From SLRI01 sp964402505 (GTDB lineage Bacteria; Pseudomonadota; Alphaproteobacteria; Geminicoccales; Geminicoccaceae): a stretch of DNA of 64,000 nt. A model generated the notes under the pieces. The model saw only the letters and a list, made by a program, of their open reading frames with translations. It did no database searches and was not told where the DNA came from. The translations under genes were made by a program, and so were the position numbers. The DNA lies in assembly GCA_964402505.1 (NCBI GenBank), contig CAYOCP010000009.1, positions 1 to 64,000 on the forward strand, read 5' to 3'. Positions 49,310-57,597 of this stretch are shown here, piece by piece; position 1 is the stretch's first letter, and each line of letters begins with the position of its first letter.

Positions 49310-52228
49310 ATGGCCGAAGCCCCGATCAGCACCGTTGCCGGCGCCACCCCTGCCCTGCCGGCCGGGAATGAAGCACCGAGGAGCGACGAGGCCGCGCCCT
49401 CGCAGCCGGCGATCCGGGAGAGCGGCGCCGCCGATTCCGATGGCGCCGCCTTCATCGCCGTCGACCTCACGGGTGTGGCGACGGCCGACGCCACCTTCGA
49501 GCTCGCCGGCTCGCGGCTGGTCCTGCATCTCGCCGACGGCGGGGAGCGGATTCTGGCCGAGCTGCCGCTCGAGGACGGCGCGTTCTTGCGTCTCGGCGAC
49601 GGCGAGACCCTGCCGATGGCGCCCCTCGTCGAAGCGCTGGACGAGGCGGGCGGTCCTCTGCCGGTGCCGCTGGCGGCCGCGGAGCTCGCCGCCATCGCCC
49701 CCGAATCCGGCACCGGAAGCGGCGGCGGCGCCGATTTCCGGACGATGCAGATCGAGGCCCTCGGCGCCGCCCCCGACCCCACCCTGCAGCTCGGCGCCGT
49801 CCAGGGCGCGCGGCCCCTCGGCGGCACCCATGCCTTCCACGCGACGAGCGGTGGCCTCGACGACAGCGGCGGCGGCCGCGGCGCGGACGGTGCCACCGGC
49901 GGGTCCGGATCGGCGTCCAATGGCGGCCGCTTCATCAACAACCCGCCCATCGCCCGCCACGACGACGCGACGACCCACGAGAAGGGTGCCGTGCTCATCG
50001 AGGTTCTGGCCAACGACCGCGACAACGATCCGAATGACGCGCCGCGCGTGATCCGCGTCGACGATGCCGGGCTCATGGGCCGGGTGACCCTCAACGACGA
50101 CGGCACCGTGCTCTACGAGACCAACGGCCGGTTCGACCACCTCGGCCAGGGCGAGAGTGCCCGGGAGACCTTCACCTACACCGTCGCCGACCGCTTCGGC
50201 GCCACGAGCCGGGCGACCGTCACGGTCGAGATCACCGGCGTCAACGACGCACCCGAGGCCTCGAACGATCGCGCCGTCACCAACCAGAACTGGCCGGTCA
50301 GGATCGACGTCCTCGCCAACGATGGCGATGTCGACGCCAACGACACGATCAGGGTGGTCGGCGTCGACACGGCCGGGCTCGAGGGCGAGGCCTTCGTCAA
50401 TCACGACGGCACCCTGACCTACCGCCCGAACGGCGCCTTCGATCACCTGGGCAAGGGCGAGAAGGCGTTCGAGACCTTCTCCTACACCATCGCCGACGAC
50501 CATGGCGCCACCAGCACCGCAAGCGTCCGGGTTCGGATCAACGGCGTCAACGACGCGCCGGTGGCGCATGACGACATGGCGCAGACCAACCAGAACTGGC
50601 CGGTCCGGATCGATGTTCTCGCCAACGACACCGATGTCGACGCCAACGACACGATCCGAGTCGTCGGCGTCGACACGTCGGGCCTCACCGGTGAGGCCTT
50701 CGTCAATCACGACGGCACCCTGACCTACCGGCACAACGGCGCCTTCGATCACCTGGGCGAGGGCGAGGTCGCGTATGAGACCTTCACCTACACCATGGCC
50801 GACCAGCACGGAGCGACCGGCACCGCCAGCGTCACGGTGAAGATCATCGGCTGCAACGATGCGCCGGTCGCCGTTGACGATCATGCCCGCACCGACGAGG
50901 ACACCGTCGCCCTTCTCGACCTCCTCGCCAACGACAGCGATATCGACAGGAGCGACGTGCTCCGCGTGACCGACGTGGACGCGAGCGGGCTCGGGGGCCA
51001 GCTCACCGTCCATCCCGACGGCACCGCCACCTACGACCCGCGCGGCAGCTTCGATCATCTCGGCACGGGCGAGACGGCGCGCGAGAGCTTCAGCTACACG
51101 ATCAGCGACAGCCACGGCGCCACCAGCACCGCCACGGTGGAGCTGACCATCGAGGGCGTCAACGACGCGCCCGTCGCGGCACCGGACTTCTTCACCGGCT
51201 ACCAGACGGTGGGCTTCTTCGCGCCGCTGGCGAGCCTCGTCGCCAATGACAGCGACGTGGAAGGCGATCCCCTGAGCGTCGTCGGCCTCGGCAATGCGCA
51301 GAACGGCTCGGTCGGGGTCACGCCCGATGGCTTCGTCGTCTTCACCCCGGAACCGGGCTACACCGGGCCCGCCGGCTTCCAGTACTTGCTCGCCGATGGC
51401 GAGGGTGGCTATGCGGTGGGCGACGTCCTCGTCGACGTGCTGCCCATCACGCCCGGCGTGGTCACCTACGAGACGCTGAGCCTCTTCAACGCCGCCGGCA
51501 CCGCCAATGCCTCGCTCGCCGAGGACGGCACCACGCAGTTCGACCTCGTGCTGGAGGTCGGTGCTGTCGCCGGCACCTCGATGGCGATCGGCGGCATGCC
51601 CTATTTCTCGGCGGTGATGACCGGCATTCTCCAGGGCAGCCTCGCGGTGACGGTCGGCCCGGACGGCAACCCGCAAGCGACCGGCAACCTCGTCGCCGAT
51701 CTGGATCTGCAGATCCTGCCGAGCCCCATGTTCCAGCCTCTGGGCGGCGAGCTCTACGACTCGCTCCTCCTCGCCACGGGTGCGGCCGGCCCGCTCGGCG
51801 AGCCCTTCGGCGGCACGCTGGCGCCACCGGCCCTGCCCGATCTCCTGGGCGGCACGCCGCTCGCCGAGCTGCTCGAGAACGCCGTGAGCCACATCGATCT
51901 CGGCAACCTCACCGCCGAGGTCGTGGGCCTCGCCCTCGGCAACACCAACGCCATCGCCTTCGGCGACGGCACGTTCCACCTCGATGTCGCCGGGCTGATC
52001 AGCGGCTCCATCACGATCGCCGGTGTCAACGACAACCAGCCCCTGGCCCTGGCCGAGCTTTTCGGCGAGTTCGCCGGTGCAGCCCAGATCGACATCCGCG
52101 AGGGAATCGCCGTCGCCGCCGATGGCGGTGCCGGCGGCGATACCCACATCGCCCTCGCGACGGCCGGCCTCGGCGGCGGGCTGGACGTCGGCTCCATCAC
52201 GACCGAGCCGGAGCCGATCGCGGCCTGA
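49310..52228 (+). CDS. Tandem cadherin-like repeat protein (putative surface adhesin)
   Basis: A 972-residue acidic protein. Residues 1-205 are a low-complexity, Gly/Ala-rich N-terminus without a Sec signal, like type I secreted adhesins. Residues about 210-620 hold four repeats of about 102 residues, each with LANDxDxD, GTLxYxxNGxFDHLGxGE, FTYTxADxxGATS and INGVNDAPV motifs (VCBS/cadherin-like). A fifth, divergent repeat ends near 715. The last 255 residues are a unique beta-rich domain without RTX nonapeptides. No T1SS genes are adjacent, so its export route is unclear. ATG at 49310 follows GAGGAC; an AT-rich stretch (49095-49190) upstream is the likely promoter region. Confidence 0.82.
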   Translation: MAEAPISTVAGATPALPAGNEAPRSDEAAPSQPAIRESGAADSDGAAFIAVDLTGVATADATFELAGSRLVLHLADGGERILAELPLEDGAFLRLGDGETLPMAPLVEALDEAGGPLPVPLAAAELAAIAPESGTGSGGGADFRTMQIEALGAAPDPTLQLGAVQGARPLGGTHAFHATSGGLDDSGGGRGADGATGGSGSASNGGRFINNPPIARHDDATTHEKGAVLIEVLANDRDNDPNDAPRVIRVDDAGLMGRVTLNDDGTVLYETNGRFDHLGQGESARETFTYTVADRFGATSRATVTVEITGVNDAPEASNDRAVTNQNWPVRIDVLANDGDVDANDTIRVVGVDTAGLEGEAFVNHDGTLTYRPNGAFDHLGKGEKAFETFSYTIADDHGATSTASVRVRINGVNDAPVAHDDMAQTNQNWPVRIDVLANDTDVDANDTIRVVGVDTSGLTGEAFVNHDGTLTYRHNGAFDHLGEGEVAYETFTYTMADQHGATGTASVTVKIIGCNDAPVAVDDHARTDEDTVALLDLLANDSDIDRSDVLRVTDVDASGLGGQLTVHPDGTATYDPRGSFDHLGTGETARESFSYTISDSHGATSTATVELTIEGVNDAPVAAPDFFTGYQTVGFFAPLASLVANDSDVEGDPLSVVGLGNAQNGSVGVTPDGFVVFTPEPGYTGPAGFQYLLADGEGGYAVGDVLVDVLPITPGVVTYETLSLFNAAGTANASLAEDGTTQFDLVLEVGAVAGTSMAIGGMPYFSAVMTGILQGSLAVTVGPDGNPQATGNLVADLDLQILPSPMFQPLGGELYDSLLLATGAAGPLGEPFGGTLAPPALPDLLGGTPLAELLENAVSHIDLGNLTAEVVGLALGNTNAIAFGDGTFHLDVAGLISGSITIAGVNDNQPLALAELFGEFAGAAQIDIREGIAVAADGGAGGDTHIALATAGLGGGLDVGSITTEPEPIAA
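50264..50872. repeat. Near-identical internal direct repeats in the cadherin-like gene
   Basis: Repeats 2 and 3 of the protein are almost identical at DNA level, offset by 306 nt (the ACCAACCAGAACTGGCCGGT block starts at 50279 and again at 50585). The outer repeats 1 and 4 are much more diverged. This indicates recent duplication or gene conversion and possible copy-number variation. Confidence 0.85.
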
Positions 52229-52252
52229 CCGCCCCTCCTTCTCGAGCCCGGA

Positions 52253-52279
52253 CGGGGCCGGCGCCAAGCGCCGGCCCCG
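52253..52279 (+). terminator. Perfect 12-bp GC hairpin after the cadherin-like gene
   Basis: A perfect 12-bp stem (52253-52264 with 52268-52279; CGGGGCCGGCGC arm) closes over a CAA loop, 25 nt after the stop. It separates the adhesin gene from the small-protein cluster. Confidence 0.7.
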
Positions 52280-52405
52280 CTCGCCGTTGCGGCATCAGCC
52301 AAAAGACGTAGAGCCCCTCGCCGGCACCGGAGTCCCGGCGCCACCCCCGGCGCATCCGCTGTATCGGCTACCGCTTCCGATATGTTGTGGCACTTCCCCG
52401 GTAAT

Positions 52406-52418
52406 GTTAACTATTAAC
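52406..52418. promoter_or_regulatory. GTTAA-CTA-TTAAC dyad upstream of small-protein gene 1
   Basis: A perfect 5-bp inverted repeat (GTTAA/TTAAC) with a 3-nt centre lies in an AT-rich patch about 92 nt before small-protein gene 1. Candidate promoter or operator element; no match to a named consensus is claimed. Confidence 0.35.
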
Positions 52419-52509
52419 GACATCGCGCATCAGCCGCGTTTCTTGAGCAAGCCCGCTGAAGAACAGTTGAGCCGCGGTGGCTTGGACACGACTGTAGGGA
52501 GTGAACTTC

Positions 52510-52824
52510 ATGCGTTTGGCCGGCCTTTCCCTTGTCTCGGGCCTCTGTCTTCTGACCGCGAGCGTGGCCACCGCGGACGAGCTGCGCCTCACCGATAGCC
52601 AGATGGATCAGGTGGTGGCGGGCAGCACGTTGCTGGGACAGCCCTTCGAGATCCTCAACTCATCGCTCGTCGGCCTCGCGGCATTCGAGCTCAGAAGGGG
52701 CCTGATCACGCAGTACGAGACTAAGTATGGAGAGCTCCCCGCCAGCCCCGACCCGACCCTCACCTTCATCCTGGACGGCCTGCAGGACATCGCGGCCGAT
52801 CGGGGCTTCCCGCCGCCGCCCTGA
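52510..52824 (+). CDS. Exported double-glycine-like leader protein 1 (LTDSQMDQVVAG)
   Basis: A 104-residue protein. Residues 1-22 are a Sec-type signal (cleavage likely after ATA, before Asp23). Residues 27-38 are the family motif LTDSQMDQVVAG. The remainder (about 66 residues) contains a predicted helical region (LVGLAAFELRRGL) and ends in a short Pro run (FPPPP). ATG at 52510 is preferred: TAGGGAG lies upstream, whereas the GTG at 52501 sits on it. First of four tandem rightward family members. Function unknown; the motif resembles a C39-peptidase substrate leader. Confidence 0.8.
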   Translation: MRLAGLSLVSGLCLLTASVATADELRLTDSQMDQVVAGSTLLGQPFEILNSSLVGLAAFELRRGLITQYETKYGELPASPDPTLTFILDGLQDIAADRGFPPPP

Positions 52825-52982
52825 GCGGCGGCCTCGCGCAGCGATGATCCAGAAGGGGTCGGGTCGATGGCACGGGCAGGGAAAAATCGGAATCCCTCGG
52901 GCCTTCTTTCAGTCCGAGGCATCCGGTGGACCTCCCTCGTTGCCGGACCCGCCCTCGAACACACAGGGAGTGGAGACGACCC

Positions 52983-53315
52983 ATGAGAACGCCTGCCCTG
53001 GCACTCGGCTTGGCGACCGTCGCCTTGCTGGGTGCTGCCGGAAGCGCCAGCGCCGGCGAGATTCGGCTCTCGAGCACCCAGCTCGACAGTGTCACCGCCG
53101 GTGACGAGTTTTTCGGCGGCTCCCAGGACTTCGCCTTCGGGCCGAACGACAATTTTCAGCCCGTGGGATCGAGCTTCGGCGGATTCCCGGTCTTCGAGGG
53201 TCCGCTCAACGAGCCGCCCCCGCCGCCTCCGCCCGTGGTTCCGGGTCCGGGTGGCGGTGGAGGCGGCGGCTTCAACCTCGGCAACCTCATCGCGGCCTTG
53301 CTCGGCCTGCGTTGA
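52983..53315 (+). CDS. Exported double-glycine-like leader protein 2 (LSSTQLDSVTAG)
   Basis: A 110-residue protein. Sec signal 1-24 (SASA before Gly25) is followed by the family motif LSSTQLDSVTAG at 29-40. The mature part has an aromatic, Gly/Asn-containing stretch (DEFFGGSQDFAFGPNDNF), a Pro run, a Gly run and a hydrophobic C-terminal tail NLIAALLGLR. The Pro-Gly-hydrophobic tail is shared with protein 3. A GGGAGTGGAG ribosome site precedes ATG 52983. No known family is recognised. Confidence 0.8.
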   Translation: MRTPALALGLATVALLGAAGSASAGEIRLSSTQLDSVTAGDEFFGGSQDFAFGPNDNFQPVGSSFGGFPVFEGPLNEPPPPPPPVVPGPGGGGGGGFNLGNLIAALLGLR

Positions 53316-53387
53316 TCCGGCCGTCCGCAGAGGTCCGATAACCTGCGTGGTGACTCGAAACGACCGACTCTGAAGGGAGAAAGCGCT

Positions 53388-53693
53388 ATGATGTCGCCAA
53401 TTCGTGTTGCATGTCTCGCCTCTGCTTGCCTGGTCGCCAGCGCCACGTGGGCCGCCGCCGACCAGGCCCGGCTCGCGGACCAGGAGCTCGACCGGGTGAC
53501 CGCGGGCAGCCTGCTCTTCGAGCTCAATCCGGCCTTCGACGGTGTGCAGAATCAGGTCGACTTCGGCCTTCTGCGCGATCCGCCGCCGCCACCGCCGCCG
53601 CCCGCCGAGCCGGGTCCCGGAGGGGGCGGAGGCGGTCTCGGGGGGCTCGGCGGCCTGATCGGCGCGCTGCTGGGCCTGTTGAATCCGTCGTAG
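53388..53693 (+). CDS. Exported double-glycine-like leader protein 3 (LADQELDRVTAG)
   Basis: A 101-residue protein with a signal peptide (1-25), the motif LADQELDRVTAG at 29-40, then LFELNPAFDGVQNQ, a Pro run, a Gly run and GLIGALLGLL at the C-terminus. The LFxxNPAFxGVQxQ block is shared with protein 4, and the Pro-Gly-hydrophobic tail with protein 2, as if modules were exchanged. GGGAG lies 9 nt before ATG 53388. A hairpin terminator follows. Confidence 0.8.
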   Translation: MMSPIRVACLASACLVASATWAAADQARLADQELDRVTAGSLLFELNPAFDGVQNQVDFGLLRDPPPPPPPPAEPGPGGGGGGLGGLGGLIGALLGLLNPS

Positions 53694-53709
53694 CGATCGA
53701 TCGGGCAAC

Positions 53710-53739
53710 GGGGCTTCGGCGAAGCATCGCCGGGGCCCC
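53710..53739 (+). terminator. Hairpin after small-protein gene 3
   Basis: A 13-bp stem with two G-U pairs (53710-53722 with 53727-53739) and an AGCA loop begins 17 nt after the stop at 53693. It probably separates genes 1-3 from gene 4. Confidence 0.6.
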
Positions 53740-53837
53740 ATCCGGGCGGGAGCCGTGCGGTGGCAATCGGCCCGATTGACGTTGCGTTGCGTTGGTTGTG
53801 GCTTGGAGCCACTGTCGAGAAAAAAGGGAGAAAACTC

Positions 53838-54293
53838 ATGAAGTCTCTAGTTCGGGCGGCGGGCCTCGCTTCCTGTTGCCTCGTGGCGAGCCTGGCGTCG
53901 GCGGATGCCGGCGAGCTGCGCCTGGCCGATCATCAGCTCGATCGCGTGACCGCCGGCGCCCCCCTGTTCAACACCAATCCGGCGTTCAGCGGCGTGCAGG
54001 GCCAGATCTCGCCCGGCCTGCTGCAGCCGGCACCGCCTCCCCCGCCGCCACCCACCACGCCGCCCACCACCAACCCGCCGCCGCCGCCCAACCAGATCAT
54101 TGCGACCTCGGGTGGCGCCACCGCGACGGTCACCATCCCGAACGCACCAGCCGGCTCGGAAATCGCGGCCAACCTGATCGCCAACAGCCAGAACGGCCAG
54201 AGCATCGCCTCGGCGAGCCTCCAGGGCACCGTCTCCGGTGGCGACTACAGCTCGGGCGGCACCAGCAGCAGCGTCGCCAGCACATTCCGCTGA
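53838..54293 (+). CDS. Exported double-glycine-like leader protein 4 (LADHQLDRVTAG), Ser/Asn/Gln-rich
   Basis: A 151-residue protein. Sec-type signal (1-24), motif LADHQLDRVTAG at 29-40, then LFNTNPAFSGVQGQ shared with protein 3, a Pro/Thr linker, and a C-terminal third rich in Ala, Asn, Gln, Ser and Gly (ANLIANSQNGQSIASAS) that looks able to form beta-structure or amyloid-like fibres. ATG 53838 follows AAAAAAGGGAG. Convergent with the TPR glycosyltransferase gene, with a perfect 15-bp inverted repeat just after it. Confidence 0.82.
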   Translation: MKSLVRAAGLASCCLVASLASADAGELRLADHQLDRVTAGAPLFNTNPAFSGVQGQISPGLLQPAPPPPPPPTTPPTTNPPPPPNQIIATSGGATATVTIPNAPAGSEIAANLIANSQNGQSIASASLQGTVSGGDYSSGGTSSSVASTFR

Positions 54294-54302
54294 TTCCGAC
54301 CC

Positions 54303-56519
54303 CTAGCCTTTCGCACATGATGTGGCGTAGCGCCGCCACATCATGTGCAAGGCCCTGTCCAGCTCATCGCCCAGCGCCCGCTTGTCGCAAAGCGGCGAGC
54401 TTCGCATGATCTCGCGTTGCGCCACGCGCAGATCCGCGAGCCGGAGCGGATCGCCGGCGAGGCGGGTCGCGATCTCGACGTAGTCGGCCACATCAGCGGC
54501 CACCCATTCCGGCCGCCCCAGCGCCAGAAGAAAGCCCTGCGTCTGCCGCGACACCGGCTGCCAGCCCGGCAGCGTCACCACCGGCAGGCCCATCCAGAGC
54601 GCCTCGCAGCTCGTGGCCCCGCCACCGAAGGGGAACGGATCGAGTGCTATGTCCACATCCGCATACTGGCCGAGCAGGGTCACGTAGTCGGAGCCGGGCC
54701 GCAGCTCGAGGCGGGCCTCGGTGATGCCCGTCCCGCAGATCGTGGCACGAATGCGGTTGGCCACCGCCGAATGCCCGAGAGCCGGCGACTTGAGGATCAG
54801 CCGCGAGGTCGGCAGGCGATGCAGGATGCGGCACCAGACCTCGAGCACCTGATCCGTCAGCTTCGCCACGTTGTTGAAGCTGCCGAAGGTGATCCAGCCA
54901 TTGCGGAGGGCCGGAGGGCCGGCCACGTCGGGTGCTTCCGCCGGCGGATCGAAGCAGAAGCGGCCCGTCGCCAGCCGCACCACCTCCTCGACGAACTGCA
55001 CCTCCTCGCCTTCGGGGACGGCGACCTCGTCCATGATGCTGTAGTCGATCGCATCGAGGCCCGTCGTATAGGGATAGCCGAGCCACTCCACCTGCACCGG
55101 CGCCGGCTTCAGGGCGAAGAGCGGCAGACGGTTGAAGGCCGTATGGCCGGTGACGTCGATCAGGATGTCGATGGCATCGGCTCGGATCAGCCGGGCGAGG
55201 CTCGCATCGTCCATGCCGAAAATCCGCCGCCACTCCGATGCCAGCTTCCTGAAGCGCGCCGTGATTTCGTCCTCGATCGCGCGGTTCGAGTAGCAGACGA
55301 CGGAGAACCGCTCGGCATCCAGGGACTGCAGCCCGGCCAGAAGCCAGCTGCTGACCGCGTGGCGGCAGAATTCGGCCGAAACGAGCCCGATCCGCAGCTT
55401 GCGGTCCAAATCGCGGTCGTTGGGCCAGGACGTGAAACGGTCTTTGGGGTGCCCGAACCGCTCGCCCCAGGCAGCATGCTCCTGGACCAGCTCCTCGGCG
55501 GTGCGGTCCGGATCGTAGAGCATCGTCAGCAGCAGATTGCTGTGCATCTGCGGATGGTCGGGATCGATCGAGAGGGCCACCCGCCAGGTCGCCTGCGCCT
55601 TCTGGATCAGCCCCATCTCGCGCTCGATCTTGGCGATGTTGTTGTAGGCCAACGCGAAACGCGGCCGGTGCGCCAGCATCTCGCGATAGGCGTTCAGCGC
55701 CTCGACGAGCCGGCCGAGCGCTTCCAGCGCCATCGCCCGGTAGAAGAGTGCGTCCACATTCGCGGGCTCGAGCGCCAGCGCCTGCTCGAAAGCCGCCAGG
55801 GCCACCGCATGTCGGCGAAGCTCGAACGCGGCGAGGCCCATGCCGTTCAGCGCGAAGACATTCGTCTCGTCGATCCCGAGCGCCTCGTCGAACGCCTCGA
55901 GCGCCTCGTCGAAGCGGGCGAGCTCATGAAGCACGCTGCCCTTCTCCGCCCAGGCCGAGGCGGTCTTGGGCGATCGCGCGAGGACGGCCTCCTGGGCCTC
56001 CAAAGCCTCCTCGAGCCGCCCCGCTCTGCGCAGCACCAGGCCCCGCGCCACGCGCAGCTCCACCGCCTCGGGAAATTGCGCGATCGCCGCCGCGGCCGCC
56101 GAAAGCGCCGCCTCGTGCCGGCCGAGGCCGGCTAGGACCAGGACCCGCTGCAGCCGGGCATCGAGGTGGCCGGGCGCGAGACGGACCACATGATCGAGCG
56201 CCTCGAGGGCTGCCCCGGCCTGCCCGGTCCCCTGCAGGACCGTCGCCAGGCCGTGCCAGGCCGCCACATAGGCCGGATCGAGCTCGACGGCCCGCCGGTA
56301 GGCCGCGGCGGCACCCTCGGCGTCGCCCCCTGCCGCTCGCATGTATCCCCGAACCGCATGCACCCGCGGCAAATCCGGCCGTGCGGCCTCAGCCTCGCGC
56401 CAGAGCGCTTCCGCCCGGCCGGCATCGCCGGCACCCCAAGCGGCGCGGCAGGCGTCCAGCAGCCCATCGGCCACTTCCGCCGGCTGCCCTTCATCGTCGC
56501 GACGGTCGGCCCCCTGCAT
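54303..56519 (-). CDS. TPR-repeat GT41-type glycosyltransferase (OGT/SPINDLY-like)
   Basis: A 738-residue cytoplasmic protein. The N-terminal half contains about eight TPR-type 34-residue repeats (AEALWREAEAARPDLPRVHAV onward, including ALEAFDEALGIDE and ALAAFEQALALEP). The C-terminal half is a GT41 catalytic domain: LRIGLVSAEFCRHAVSSWLL, PVQVEWLGYPYTTGLDAIDY, TFGSFNNVAKLTDQVLEVW and FPFGGGATSCEALWMGLPVVTL. The family transfers a sugar from a nucleotide donor to Ser, Thr or Asn of proteins. ATG 56519 is preferred; upstream in-frame codons would read through a terminator hairpin. It sits between two arms of the small exported-protein cluster, so those proteins or the adhesin may be its substrates (inference). 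Confidence 0.88.
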   Translation of the reverse strand: MQGADRRDDEGQPAEVADGLLDACRAAWGAGDAGRAEALWREAEAARPDLPRVHAVRGYMRAAGGDAEGAAAAYRRAVELDPAYVAAWHGLATVLQGTGQAGAALEALDHVVRLAPGHLDARLQRVLVLAGLGRHEAALSAAAAAIAQFPEAVELRVARGLVLRRAGRLEEALEAQEAVLARSPKTASAWAEKGSVLHELARFDEALEAFDEALGIDETNVFALNGMGLAAFELRRHAVALAAFEQALALEPANVDALFYRAMALEALGRLVEALNAYREMLAHRPRFALAYNNIAKIEREMGLIQKAQATWRVALSIDPDHPQMHSNLLLTMLYDPDRTAEELVQEHAAWGERFGHPKDRFTSWPNDRDLDRKLRIGLVSAEFCRHAVSSWLLAGLQSLDAERFSVVCYSNRAIEDEITARFRKLASEWRRIFGMDDASLARLIRADAIDILIDVTGHTAFNRLPLFALKPAPVQVEWLGYPYTTGLDAIDYSIMDEVAVPEGEEVQFVEEVVRLATGRFCFDPPAEAPDVAGPPALRNGWITFGSFNNVAKLTDQVLEVWCRILHRLPTSRLILKSPALGHSAVANRIRATICGTGITEARLELRPGSDYVTLLGQYADVDIALDPFPFGGGATSCEALWMGLPVVTLPGWQPVSRQTQGFLLALGRPEWVAADVADYVEIATRLAGDPLRLADLRVAQREIMRSSPLCDKRALGDELDRALHMMWRRYATSCAKG
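54313..54348. repeat. Perfect 15-bp inverted repeat at the convergent gene junction
   Basis: GCACATGATGTGGCG (54313-54327) is the exact reverse complement of 54334-54348, loop 6 nt. It lies 20 nt after small-protein gene 4 and within the last codons of the TPR glycosyltransferase gene (54303-56519). Probably a terminator for gene 4; no U tract is present, so a bidirectional RNA hairpin or a binding site is equally possible. Confidence 0.7.
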
Positions 56520-56585
56520 GATGTCCTGCGACTTCCGCTGCGAACTCCACGATAGCCGCGAATCTGCCCGCCGTTCCGACAAAAG

Positions 56586-56617
56586 GAAAGAGCCCCATCC
56601 AGGGATGAGGCTCTTTC
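56586..56617 (-). terminator. Rho-independent-type terminator downstream of small-protein gene 5
   Basis: GAAAGAGCC (56586-56594) pairs with GGCTCTTTC (56609-56617), with further inner pairing. On the minus strand the hairpin is followed by a CCTTTT run, giving a proper intrinsic terminator about 100 nt after the stop of small-protein gene 5 and just before the TPR gene. Confidence 0.75.
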
Positions 56618-56718
56618 GAATCATCCGGCGGATCGCCGGTGACGGTGGAGAGGGAGCCGCTTGTGCGGACCTCGCTCACCGTTCAGACGGATCCCCGTCC
56701 CGCAGGGATCCTGTCAGC

Positions 56719-57087
56719 TCACGGGAACGTGACCGAGCCACCGAGGGCGAACGTGCCGCCGCTCAGGAAGGCCGCGCCACCCGGGCTGTTGGTGATGTGC
56801 GACGCCTGCAGGCCGGCGGCCGCCTGGGTCTGGTAGAGGCTCTGCACGCTCGTCGGGTTGCCGGCGAACTGCTCGACAGTGGCGACCTGCGACAGGTCGG
56901 TGAAGCTCAGGCTCTGGCCACCGAGCGCCTGGAACGGACCGACGAGGGCGATGCCGGCGACGAGGGTCGCACCGGCCGACACGCCGTCGAGCTGGCTGTC
57001 GGTGAGCGTCATCGGCTCGGCGGCCATGGCGCTGCCGGCGAGGAGGGTGCCAGCGAAACCGGCGAGGAGGATCTTCTTCATCGACAT
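56719..57087 (-). CDS. Exported double-glycine-like leader protein 5 (LTDSQLDGVSAG)
   Basis: A 122-residue protein. Signal 1-23 (MKKILLAGFAGTLLAGSAMA), motif LTDSQLDGVSAG at 28-39. The mature part is Gly/Ala/Ser/Gln-rich (VATVEQFAGNPTSVQSLYQTQ) with a beta-like C-terminus (GGTFALGGSVTFP). ATG 57087 has AGGAG 8 nt upstream; the second ATG at 57081 (MKK) is an alternative. First member of the leftward arm of the cluster. Confidence 0.8.
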   Translation of the reverse strand: MSMKKILLAGFAGTLLAGSAMAAEPMTLTDSQLDGVSAGATLVAGIALVGPFQALGGQSLSFTDLSQVATVEQFAGNPTSVQSLYQTQAAAGLQASHITNSPGGAAFLSGGTFALGGSVTFP

Positions 57088-57230
57088 TGAGGCTTCTCCT
57101 AGGGTTGGGTATCCATCGTCCACGATCGATCGGGTCACCGCGTTGTCAGTCGATCGATCGAGAACCTCGTGAGTCCTTGCCGGTGCGGGTCGGCCATCTC
57201 ATCCGGCTCGCCGCGCACCGACGCGGACAA

Positions 57231-57578
57231 TTACTGAAACACCGTGGTGTAGACACCGCCGCCACCGCTGGTGGCGGTGCTGCCGATGCCGAGCGACTGT
57301 GCCTGCAACTGGGCGACGCCATAGGCCTGGAAGTTGCCCTGGAGGGTCGTCGGCGTCTGCTTGGTCTCGAGCTTCGAGCCGGCCTGCGAGAGCTCGATGA
57401 AGTTGTTGGACTGGCCGAAGGTCGAGCCGCCGAAGGTGAAGGCCACACCCCCACCGTTCCAGAAACCTGCGACCACCGAGTCCATCGAGGCGGCATCGAG
57501 GCGAACCGGCTCGTCCGCCAGGGCGGCGCCGCTCGCCCCCAGGAGCAGGATTCCGAGCACTCCGTTCAAGATACGCAT
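57231..57578 (-). CDS. Exported double-glycine-like leader protein 6 (LDAASMDSVVAG)
   Basis: A 115-residue protein. Signal 1-21 (LLLGASGAALA), motif LDAASMDSVVAG at 27-38. The mature chain is Gly/Gln/Ser-rich (WNGGGVAFTFGGSTFGQSN, QAYGVAQLQAQSLG) and ends with GVYTTVFQ. A ribosome site (AGGAAAG) precedes ATG 57578 and a perfect 8-bp dyad lies 20-41 nt upstream. Same family as the neighbours; function unknown. Confidence 0.8.
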   Translation of the reverse strand: MRILNGVLGILLLGASGAALADEPVRLDAASMDSVVAGFWNGGGVAFTFGGSTFGQSNNFIELSQAGSKLETKQTPTTLQGNFQAYGVAQLQAQSLGIGSTATSGGGGVYTTVFQ

Positions 57579-57597
57579 GGCTTGACGCTTTCCTCAG

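Noticed and set aside
49202..52267. Minus-strand 1021-codon open frame opposite the adhesin gene
   Set aside because: Antisense shadow of the repeats; its apparent repeats simply mirror the plus-strand repeats.
52388..52403. TGGCAC upstream of small-protein gene 1, reminiscent of a sigma-54 -24 element
   Set aside because: The -12 half at correct spacing reads CGGTA, not TTGCW, so the promoter consensus fails.
56612..56640. TTCGAATC segment resembling a tRNA T-arm
   Set aside because: No matching acceptor or anticodon stem can be drawn around it; it is part of a terminator hairpin's flank.
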